Of a DNA stretch of 5,350 nt, positions 1-5,350 are shown in pieces (position 1 is the stretch's first letter; each line of letters begins with the position of its first letter). Under the pieces are notes generated by a model. It was not told the DNA's origin, searched no databases, and was given only the letters and a program-made list of their open reading frames with translations. The stretch is from Chloroflexota bacterium. Lineage in GTDB: Bacteria; Chloroflexota; Dehalococcoidia; UBA2979. The DNA is taken from the NCBI GenBank assembly GCA_009843585.1, contig VYDC01000057.1, forward strand, positions 1 through 5,350. Reading direction: 5' to 3'. Both the position numbers and the translations under genes were made by a program.

Positions 1-138
1 GGTGAGGATGGTGATTGGGATCCGGACCCCGGGGCTGTCGGCGCCGGCGCGGAGTGTGAGGTCGATTGCGCCGCCGAGTCGTAGTGCCTGTGGCCACCAG
101 GAACAGCGGCGGGCGGGAAGCCGCGGGCCCGGGCTCAG
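1..138. other. Upstream edge region, no gene called
   Basis: No reading frame here can be called with confidence. On the + strand one frame closes with TAG at 82-84. Another runs open from the left edge to TAG at 143-145, overlapping the GTG start of the lyase gene by three bases, as an upstream operon gene would. However, its translation is rich in Arg, Ser and Pro and resembles no family I know. The - strand frame read from 84 down to 1 has a more protein-like composition (beta-strand-like hydrophobic and polar alternation), but it has no ATG, GTG or TTG start before a stop at 144-142. No promoter-like hexamers or terminator were seen. Confidence 0.4.
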
Positions 139-1020
139 GTGCTAGCCTCCTCCGTCGCCAGGAGGTCATGGCTCTTCGTCCCGGGCGACCGACCGGAACG
201 CTACGCCAAGGCACTGGGCTCGGGCGCCCACGCCGTGATCTTCGATCTCGAGGACTCGGTCGCCGCCGAGCAGGTCGAGACTGCCCGACGGTCCCTCTCG
301 GAGCTCCTCTCGTCTGATCGGCAGGACCCCCGGGTCCAGCAGTTTGTGCGCGTCCGGGAGAGCGCCCCTTACGCGCTGCTGCACGCTGATCTCGCGGCCG
401 TCGTTGGCCCGGGTCTGGACGGCCTGGTGCTGCCGAAGGTCGACGACGTGAGGGTGATCGTCAGCATTGATGCGGCGCTCGAGGTGTGGGAGTCCCTGCG
501 GGGGATGGTGCCGGGTGAGACCCGCCTTGCCGTGCTGGTTGAGAGCCCGACGGCGCTCAGGGTTGCGGCAGAGCTGGCTGGTGCCTCACCCCGGTTGACG
601 GCATTGTGCTTCGGGGCTGAGGACTACGCCCGCGCGACCGGCCTCGCAGCTGATGACAGGTCCAAGGGCCTTGCACACGCGCGCGCCGCGCTGGCGATGG
701 CGAGCCATGCGGCCGGCGTGGAGGCCGTGGACATGGTCTCTCGTGAGTTTCGCGATCTCGAGGCGCTGGAGCGATCGGTGAGCGAGGGCCGAAGCCTCGG
801 CTTCAGCGGGAAGCTCGCGATACATCCCAATCAGGTCGCGACGATCAATGCTGGATTCCGGGCGAACGCGGCCGAACTGGCGTGGGCGCGGCGGGTCGTC
901 CGGGCGTACGAGGAGGCGGGACTCGACAGTCGCGGTGTGCTGTCGGTGGACGGCGAGATGGTCGATGCTCCCGTGGTGGAGCGTGCCCGCCAGCTCCTAG
1001 CGGACGCGGAGCGTCCCTAG
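139..1020 (+). CDS. HpcH/HpaI aldolase / CitE-family acyl-CoA lyase
   Basis: Predicted cytosolic 293-residue Mg-dependent lyase that cleaves (or, in some members, hydrolyses) a beta-hydroxyacyl-CoA such as malyl-CoA, beta-methylmalyl-CoA or citramalyl-CoA. The TIM-barrel family signatures appear in order: RRSWLFVPGDRPERYAKAL near residues 8-26, FDLEDSV at 35-41, the CoA-diphosphate-binding Arg region FVRVR at 69-73, LPKVDD at 98-103, LVESPTA at 133-139 with the likely Mg ligand E135, FGAEDYA at 158-164 with the second likely ligand D162, and GKLAIHPNQV at 224-233. The length is normal for CitE-like proteins. GTG at 139 is the only plausible start ahead of the conserved N-terminus (no ATG in frame), and its ribosome-binding site is weak. 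The downstream MaoC hydratase is 29 bases away and is probably co-transcribed. Its presence favours a role as beta-methylmalyl-CoA or citramalyl-CoA lyase over citrate lyase, because no citD or citF is visible. The exact substrate is not readable from sequence, so no symbol is given. Confidence 0.9.
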   Translation: MLASSVARRSWLFVPGDRPERYAKALGSGAHAVIFDLEDSVAAEQVETARRSLSELLSSDRQDPRVQQFVRVRESAPYALLHADLAAVVGPGLDGLVLPKVDDVRVIVSIDAALEVWESLRGMVPGETRLAVLVESPTALRVAAELAGASPRLTALCFGAEDYARATGLAADDRSKGLAHARAALAMASHAAGVEAVDMVSREFRDLEALERSVSEGRSLGFSGKLAIHPNQVATINAGFRANAAELAWARRVVRAYEEAGLDSRGVLSVDGEMVDAPVVERARQLLADAERP

Positions 1021-1049
1021 CGGCGGGCGCGGTGGAAGTGGGCGGTCCG

Positions 1050-1547
1050 ATGTCGATTCAGGAAGCGTGGGCGGGGCGGTACTTCGAGGACTTCAAGCTC
1101 GGTGACATCTATCGCGCCCCGGTGGGTCGCACGGTGTCGGAGGCCGACAACACCTGGTTCACGCTCATCACGAACAACCCGAACCAGATCCACTTCAATG
1201 CTGAGTATGCGAGCCGCACGGAGTTCGGACGCCCGCTCGTCAACAGCACCCTGACGCTTGCGATCGTCACGGGGATGACTGTGGCCGACGTGAGCCAGAA
1301 CGGCTTCGCCCTCGGTTACGAGGAGGTGACGATGCCGAGGCCCGTCTTCGCCGGCGACACCCTCTACGCTGAGACCGAGGTCCTGGAGCTTCGGGAGTCC
1401 CGGTCTCGCCCCGAACAGGGAATCGTCACCACGCGCACCCGCGGACTCAACCAGCGGGGGGAGGTGGTGCTCCAGATGAGGCGGCAGGTGATGGTCTGGC
1501 GCCGGGACGCGGCACCGCGAGTCGATGCCTTCCCCCTCTCACCCTGA
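1050..1547 (+). CDS. MaoC-family (hot-dog) enoyl-CoA hydratase, mesaconyl/itaconyl-CoA hydratase-like
   Basis: Predicted 165-residue cytosolic hot-dog-fold hydratase acting on a CoA-thioester dicarboxylate such as mesaconyl-CoA or itaconyl-CoA. Visible landmarks are GRYFEDFKLGD (9-19), the substrate-entry segment TVSEADNTWFTLI (28-40), the active-site stretch NNPNQIHFNAEYA (42-54) with catalytic-type H48, the FGRPLVNS turn (59-66), PVFAGDTLYAETEVL (98-112) and the ESRSRPEQGIVTTRTRGLNQRG tract (116-137) that I associate with this subfamily. Canonical R-hydratases carry Asp five residues before the His; here that residue is N43. ATG at 1050 was chosen because the family N-terminus follows directly. 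In-frame GTG codons at 1032 and 1038 would add six or four residues. Purine-rich GGTGGAAG (1031-1038) is the best ribosome-binding candidate. The gene lies 29 bases after the lyase, and the two probably catalyse consecutive hydration and cleavage steps. Confidence 0.88.
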   Translation: MSIQEAWAGRYFEDFKLGDIYRAPVGRTVSEADNTWFTLITNNPNQIHFNAEYASRTEFGRPLVNSTLTLAIVTGMTVADVSQNGFALGYEEVTMPRPVFAGDTLYAETEVLELRESRSRPEQGIVTTRTRGLNQRGEVVLQMRRQVMVWRRDAAPRVDAFPLSP

Positions 1548-1619
1548 TTGGTGGCGGGGTCCCAGAGCGCAACGCCGAGACATCCCAGAAGCCGCCGGAT
1601 GAAGCGGACCGCGACGCTA

Positions 1620-1648
1620 GGTGCCAGCTGGTGCCAGTTGGGTGCCAC
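1620..1648. repeat. Three spaced direct copies of GGTGCCA
   Basis: GGTGCCAG starts at 1620, GGTGCCAG at 1630 and GGTGCCAC at 1641, giving 10- and 11-base periods (about one helical turn). A perfect 8-bp palindrome CCAGCTGG lies at 1624-1631. The cluster sits in the 147-base non-coding gap between the hydratase stop and the 3' end of tRNA-Cys, with its last copy 46 bases from that end. Helically phased repeats of this kind suit a DNA-binding protein: an operator, or arm-type sites of a tRNA-targeting integrase. No integrase gene is in the window and no second copy of the tRNA 3' end was seen. The rest of 1548-1694 shows no gene and no clear terminator. Confidence 0.6.
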
Positions 1649-1694
1649 CTGCGCAGACCACTGATCGTTTCATAGCCCGTTCCCGTTGGAGATT

Positions 1695-1768
<74 letters not shown>

Positions 1769-1774
1769 CGACGT

Positions 1775-1799
1775 GCTCGTCGCGCGATGCGCGACGAGC
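1775..1799. repeat. Perfect 11-bp inverted repeat (hairpin) before tRNA-Cys
   Basis: GCTCGTCGCGC (1775-1785) and GCGCGACGAGC (1789-1799) are exact reverse complements around the 3-base spacer GAT. An alternative pairing exists between CGTGCT (1772-1777) and AGCACG (1805-1810), which would compete with the base of the main stem. On the - strand the hairpin lies 6 bases ahead of the mature 5' end of tRNA-Cys, so it would sit in the tRNA's 5' leader if transcription starts from the candidate promoter at 1825-1833. No T tract follows it on either strand, so a classic intrinsic terminator is unlikely. It could still act as an end-protecting or rho-linked structure for the ABC operon transcript. 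Confidence 0.75.
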
Positions 1800-1824
1800 G
1801 ACGCAGCACGGGGGGAACGCCCCG

Positions 1825-1833
1825 ATCTTATCA
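1825..1833 (-). promoter_or_regulatory. Candidate extended -10 promoter for tRNA-Cys
   Basis: Read on the - strand the bases are TGATAAGAT, matching the extended -10 pattern TGnTAnnnT. This is an AT-rich island in very GC-rich surroundings. Transcription would start near 1818, about 50 bases before the mature tRNA 5' end, and the leader would contain the 1775-1799 hairpin. No good -35 hexamer stands at 16-18 bases; a TTGTCA (1874-1869) is much too far away. The call therefore rests on the -10 element and position only. Confidence 0.4.
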
Positions 1834-1937
1834 CCCGGTGCCCGCCAGACCCGGACCGCAGTGGCGGCTGACAAGCGCCGTGCTGCACACGCGCGCCGAG
1901 CACTCCACCGGGCCAGCGCGGGGACGCCCGAAGCCCC

Positions 1938-2717
<780 letters not shown>

Positions 2718-2723
2718 CAGCTG

Positions 2724-2729
2724 CTCCTT
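2724..2729 (-). promoter_or_regulatory. Strong ribosome-binding site of the ATPase gene
   Basis: AAGGAG lies six bases before the ATG at 2717, inside the 20-base gap after the second permease stop. It is the clearest Shine-Dalgarno in the window and decides the ATPase start. Confidence 0.8.
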
Positions 2730-2737
2730 CGTGCCTG

Positions 2738-4006
2738 CTATCGCTCGCCGACGCCGAGCGAGCGCTCAATCCGCTGCGAGACGCGCGACATAATGAACGA
2801 AATGATCCAGAACATGACCGCCGCGAAGACGTAGACCTCGATCCGGTTGGTGATGAACTCGCCCTGGGCGATCGCCGATCGCGAACTCCCGATGAGCTCG
2901 CGCAGCGGCAGGATGATCGAGATGAGGGCCGTGTCCTTCCACAGCGAGATCGCCTGTCCGACGATGGGCGGGATCGAGATGCGCAGCGCCTGCGGCAGGA
3001 TGATGAGCTGCAGCGTCCGCCAGTAGGGCAGGCCGACGGCGTGTCCCGCCTCGTACTGGCCGCGCGGCAGCGCCTGCAGGCCGCCGCGGATGTACTCCGC
3101 CATATAGGCGCCCGTGAAGACGGCGAGCACGATCATCGTGCGGACGATGAGGTCGCCGCCGATGATGTCGCCCAGGATGAAGAGTGCGACGAAGAGCCAG
3201 CCGATCAGCGGCGCCCCCCGGACCGTCTCGATGTAGAACGTGCAGCTCCACGAGATCGCCCGCAGCTTCGAGGCCCGTCCCACCGCGAGGGGAATGCCCA
3301 CGAAGATCCCGCCGACGATGCCTGCGGGGGCGAGCAGCAGGTTCAGCAGGTAGCCCGAGAGTTCGTCCGAGTCGGCTCCGCCACCGGCCATGAGCACCAT
3401 GAAGACGATCGGCACCGACAGCATGAGCACTGCGCTCAGCGCCCGCACCGCGAGCGTTCGCCCGGGGCCGTGTTCCCTCGGGACGCGCCGGCAGGCGAAA
3501 TAGGCGACCGCGAGCAGGACCACCGCTCCCGCGAACCAGAGCGTCGACCAGAGCGCCGCGCCGCCGTGCGCCAGCATGAAGACCCCGAAGGCCGACGCGG
3601 GCACCATGAAGAGGATGTCGCGCCGCCCGAAGCTCGACCACATCCCGTAGCTGGCGCCGACGAGCGCGAAGACGAAGCCGAGCCCGACCCACAGCCGCCA
3701 CTCCTGGTCGTGCGGGAAGCCGCCGGCGAAGAGCAGCCAGCGGTTGTCGGTCACCACACGCCAGTTCGCGTAGGAGAAGATGAACCAGGCGACGATGCCG
3801 AGGATCGCCGCCAGCACCGCGAAGGTCACGACGGTGAGGAGCGTTCCGGTCGGCGACGGGACGAGGTTCTGGCGAAGCCACTCGCGGGCGCGCACCGAGC
3901 GAGGGCGGGCCGCCCGCTGCCGGTAGGGAGGGAGGACGACACGCCTCGCCCGCGGCGGCGCGATCCCCCCGCCTGCGGGGTCCGGGACCGGCATCTCGTT
4001 GGTCAT
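2738..4006 (-). CDS. aapM: Amino-acid ABC importer permease (AapM/BztC type)
   Basis: A 422-residue inner-membrane permease of the HisM/AapM family, one half of the translocation channel for polar amino acids. The N-terminus (about 40 residues) is Pro/Arg-rich and cytoplasmic. It is followed by WLRQNLVPSPTGTLLT (43-58), a family hallmark, then hydrophobic segments near 57-79, 107-122, 131-147, 152-171 and 188-207. The conserved transport core starts near 217 (LSGYLLNLLLAPAG), contains FYIETVRGAPLIGWLF at 257-272, membrane segments near 266-285 and 287-305, and the EAA loop with E319-A-G, G325 and ILP at 336-338 that docks on the ATPase. A last membrane helix lies near 390-406. The extra membrane region before the core is characteristic of AapM/BztC compared with short HisM. 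An in-frame start much farther upstream is open only because of GC richness. ATG at 4006 is preferred because AGGGGG (4016-4011) precedes it and the hallmark N-terminus follows. It begins 8 bases after the first permease stop. Confidence 0.92.
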   Translation of the reverse strand: MTNEMPVPDPAGGGIAPPRARRVVLPPYRQRAARPRSVRAREWLRQNLVPSPTGTLLTVVTFAVLAAILGIVAWFIFSYANWRVVTDNRWLLFAGGFPHDQEWRLWVGLGFVFALVGASYGMWSSFGRRDILFMVPASAFGVFMLAHGGAALWSTLWFAGAVVLLAVAYFACRRVPREHGPGRTLAVRALSAVLMLSVPIVFMVLMAGGGADSDELSGYLLNLLLAPAGIVGGIFVGIPLAVGRASKLRAISWSCTFYIETVRGAPLIGWLFVALFILGDIIGGDLIVRTMIVLAVFTGAYMAEYIRGGLQALPRGQYEAGHAVGLPYWRTLQLIILPQALRISIPPIVGQAISLWKDTALISIILPLRELIGSSRSAIAQGEFITNRIEVYVFAAVMFWIISFIMSRVSQRIERSLGVGER

Positions 4007-4010
4007 CGCG

Positions 4011-4017
4011 CCCCCTA
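4011..4017 (-). promoter_or_regulatory. Ribosome-binding site overlapping the preceding stop codon
   Basis: The bases TAGGGGG contain both the TAG stop of the first permease (4017-4015) and the AGGGGG Shine-Dalgarno (4016-4011) of the second, four bases before its ATG. This layout implies translational coupling of the two channel halves and fixes the start of the second permease. Confidence 0.65.
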
Positions 4018-5226
4018 GACCTGATGCAGAGTGACGCGCGCGTTCAGGATGTTCATCAGGGCCGAGATGATCAGCGACAGGATCATGTACGTGACGATGA
4101 TCATGGCGAAGACCTCGACGGCGTGCCCGATCTTGTTCGAGATGATGCTCGCCACGAAGAAGAGGTCGAAGTACGAGACGCCCAGCGCGATGCTGGAGTT
4201 CTTGTTGGCGCTCAGGTACTGATTCGTCACGGAGGGGATCATCTGCCGCAGCGCCTGCGGCAGGATGACGAGCGTGAGCCGCTGGTATCCGCTCAACCCG
4301 ACCGCCTTGGCCGCCTCGGTCTGGCCGGCGGGAAGGGCCTGGATGCTGGCGCGCACGATCTCCGCGATGTAGGCGCCGGTGTAGACCGTGAGCGCGAGCG
4401 CCAGGGAGGCGAACTCCGGGAAGACCGACATCCCCCTCGCGTACGTGGTCCCGTCCACCATCGGACGGTCGATGCCGACCGGCAGGCCCAGGAGCAGGTA
4501 GCTCCCCGCGGCGATCGCACCGAAGGTCGTCAGCGCGACGCGGTTCGGGTAGCGGAAGTCGCCGGTCTCGCGCTCCTGGTGCTGCCGCACGGCGCGCAGC
4601 CTCAGCGCGACCGCGGCGCCGACGGCGATCGCGGCGATCCAGGCGGCCGCGAGCCACTCCGGTCCACCCCACAGACCGGCGCGCGTGTCCGGCCACGGAA
4701 TCGCCACGCCCCGGTTGGACAGCAGGAACGAGTCGCCGACGTTGACGACGCTCTCGATTCCGGGGAGGCCGAAGAGGAGGATCGCGTACCAGATCACGGC
4801 CTGGACGTAGAGCGGCGTGTTGCGGAAGGTCTCGACGAAGAGCATCGCCGACTTCGCCACCAGCCAGTTCTGCGAGAGTCGCGCCACGCCGACGACGACG
4901 CCCACCACCGTCGCGAGCGCGATCGCGACGGCCACGACCCGGATCGTCGACCAGACGCCCACCAGGTACATCGTCAGGCGGGAGCTCGTCGTTCCGTCGA
5001 AGTCGACCAGCCACTGGTTGCCGATGTCGAACGCCGCCGGCTGCGGCAGGAAGCCGAACCCGTACTCGCGGTTCCCGAGCGCGGAGACAACGTAGGCGAC
5101 GGCGAGCGCCGTGAGCACGACGTAGACGATCTCGATGAACCATCGCCGGGCGCGGCGCTGGTAGAGGAGCGGCACGCGAGCCGACGCGAGCTGCGGGCCG
5201 GGGCCCCTCACCGCCTGCTGGGCCAT
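4015..5226 (-). CDS. aapQ: Amino-acid ABC importer permease (AapQ/BztB type)
   Basis: A 403-residue inner-membrane permease of the HisQ/AapQ family, partner of the second permease in the translocation channel. There is a first membrane helix at about 29-50, then a loop with NREYGFGFLPQPAAFDIG (52-69). Next come a helix near 88-115, the conserved FVETFRNTPLYVQAVIWYA stretch (130-148), and an inserted segment of about 100 residues with hydrophobic stretches near 191-210 and 232-251. The core then resumes at about 270-292. The EAA loop shows E304-A-A, G310 and ILP at 321-323, followed by YLSANKNSSIALGVSY (337-352), and the last helix lies near 372-392. The insertion is normal for AapQ/BztB, which are about 400 residues against about 230 for HisQ. 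The ATG at 5226 is preceded by GAAGGG, 8 bases upstream, a moderate ribosome-binding site. It is the first permease gene of the operon; the binding-protein gene is expected just outside the right edge. Confidence 0.93.
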   Translation of the reverse strand: MAQQAVRGPGPQLASARVPLLYQRRARRWFIEIVYVVLTALAVAYVVSALGNREYGFGFLPQPAAFDIGNQWLVDFDGTTSSRLTMYLVGVWSTIRVVAVAIALATVVGVVVGVARLSQNWLVAKSAMLFVETFRNTPLYVQAVIWYAILLFGLPGIESVVNVGDSFLLSNRGVAIPWPDTRAGLWGGPEWLAAAWIAAIAVGAAVALRLRAVRQHQERETGDFRYPNRVALTTFGAIAAGSYLLLGLPVGIDRPMVDGTTYARGMSVFPEFASLALALTVYTGAYIAEIVRASIQALPAGQTEAAKAVGLSGYQRLTLVILPQALRQMIPSVTNQYLSANKNSSIALGVSYFDLFFVASIISNKIGHAVEVFAMIIVTYMILSLIISALMNILNARVTLHQV

Positions 5227-5265
5227 CTGGCCGCCCTTCGCGCCCCCGCCGGCCTCCCCACGCGG

Positions 5266-5271
5266 ATGATA
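5266..5271 (-). promoter_or_regulatory. Possible internal -10 box upstream of the permease genes
   Basis: Read on the - strand TATCAT differs by one base from TATAAT and lies 39 bases ahead of the first permease ATG. TTCACC (5296-5291) could be a poor -35, but the spacer would be 19 bases, longer than ideal. This would give the permease-ATPase genes their own promoter after the 5295-5326 hairpin. The evidence is weak. Confidence 0.2.
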
Positions 5272-5294
5272 GCGGCAACGCCGCCGGATAGGTG

Positions 5295-5326
5295 AAGGGG
5301 GGAGCGCCCGCGGGCGCTCCCCCCTT
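5295..5326. repeat. Perfect 32-bp GC-rich palindrome, candidate hairpin terminator/attenuator
   Basis: AAGGGGGGAGCGCCCG (5295-5310) is followed at once by its exact reverse complement CGGGCGCTCCCCCCTT (5311-5326). As RNA it would form a very stable stem of about 14 bp with a 4-base loop. The closing TT is present on both strands, but no longer T tract follows, so termination would be partial or factor-dependent. On the - strand it lies 68 bases ahead of the first permease ATG, just where an upstream binding-protein transcript would end. That suits differential expression of binding protein over permeases by partial termination or 3'-end protection. Confidence 0.8.
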
Positions 5327-5334
5327 GTACCGGT

Positions 5335-5350
5335 CGGTGCTCAGGCACCG
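5335..5350. repeat. 6-bp inverted repeat at the right edge
   Basis: CGGTGC (5335-5340) and GCACCG (5345-5350) pair exactly around a 4-base spacer, and the stem may continue beyond the window. On the - strand the spacer holds TGA (5343-5341), preceded by GGT GCC in frame. This could be the stop codon of the gene lying to the right, expected to be the binding protein, but 16 bases cannot prove it. Confidence 0.4.

Noticed and set aside
159..317. AGGAGG (160-165) followed by ATG at 168 in a frame different from the lyase
   Set aside because: The spacing of two bases is too short for good initiation. The AGGAGG is simply two Arg codons of the conserved lyase N-terminus, and the resulting frame ends at 317 with a low-complexity Arg/Gly-rich translation.
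1875..1894. Bulged GC-rich hairpin as terminator of the ABC operon
   Set aside because: It has only a 7-bp bulged stem with no T tract on the - strand. Such structures arise easily by chance at this GC content.
2738..5278. 846-codon - strand frame spanning both permeases, as if a fusion protein
   Set aside because: Only its last 422 codons match a permease. The earlier part runs out of frame through the first permease and is Arg/Pro-rich, so the two genes are separate, with stop and start at 4015-4006.
4024..5295. 423-codon open frame on the + strand opposite the first permease
   Set aside because: Its translation is dominated by Asp, Arg, Glu and His with no fold-like pattern. It is the expected mirror of a GC-rich gene with strong third-position bias, and the opposite strand encodes a full-length recognised permease.

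Overview
The window is very GC-rich bacterial DNA holding five protein genes and one tRNA gene. The coding style (codons ending mostly in G or C, a GTG start, very short intergenic gaps, a CCA end encoded in the tRNA gene) fits a high-GC bacterium. An actinobacterium-like lineage is my best guess, but no 16S or other diagnostic gene is present, so other high-GC phyla such as Alphaproteobacteria or Chloroflexota cannot be excluded.

Left part (139-1547, + strand): a two-gene acyl-CoA unit. An HpcH/HpaI-CitE family lyase is followed 29 bases later by a MaoC-fold (hot-dog) hydratase of the mesaconyl/itaconyl-CoA hydratase type. A hydratase that makes a beta-hydroxyacyl-CoA diacid and a lyase that cleaves it are a natural pair. 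They appear in the ethylmalonyl-CoA pathway (mesaconyl-CoA to beta-methylmalyl-CoA to glyoxylate plus propionyl-CoA) and in itaconate/leucine catabolism (itaconyl-CoA to citramalyl-CoA to pyruvate plus acetyl-CoA). The sequence alone does not decide between them. No gene can be called in bases 1-138.

Middle (1548-1937): non-coding except for tRNA-Cys(GCA) on the - strand at 1695-1768. Its 3' end faces three spaced copies of GGTGCCA (1620-1648). On its 5' side are a perfect 11-bp hairpin and an extended -10 promoter candidate.

Right part (1938-5226, - strand): a tight operon for a polar/general L-amino-acid ABC importer of the AapJQMP / BztABCD / YhdWXYZ type. The order is permease Q, permease M, ATPase P, with gaps of 8 and 20 bases. 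The periplasmic or lipid-anchored substrate-binding protein (AapJ) is not in the window and probably lies just right of base 5350. A perfect 32-bp GC-rich palindrome (5295-5326) sits where binding-protein transcript would end and permease transcript begin. This is a common place for a partial terminator or mRNA-stabilising hairpin that keeps the binding protein in excess.

Overall this is ordinary metabolism and transport, and I see no convincing undescribed system. The points worth a second look are the hairpins, the repeat cluster beside the tRNA, and the active-site substitution in the MaoC protein.
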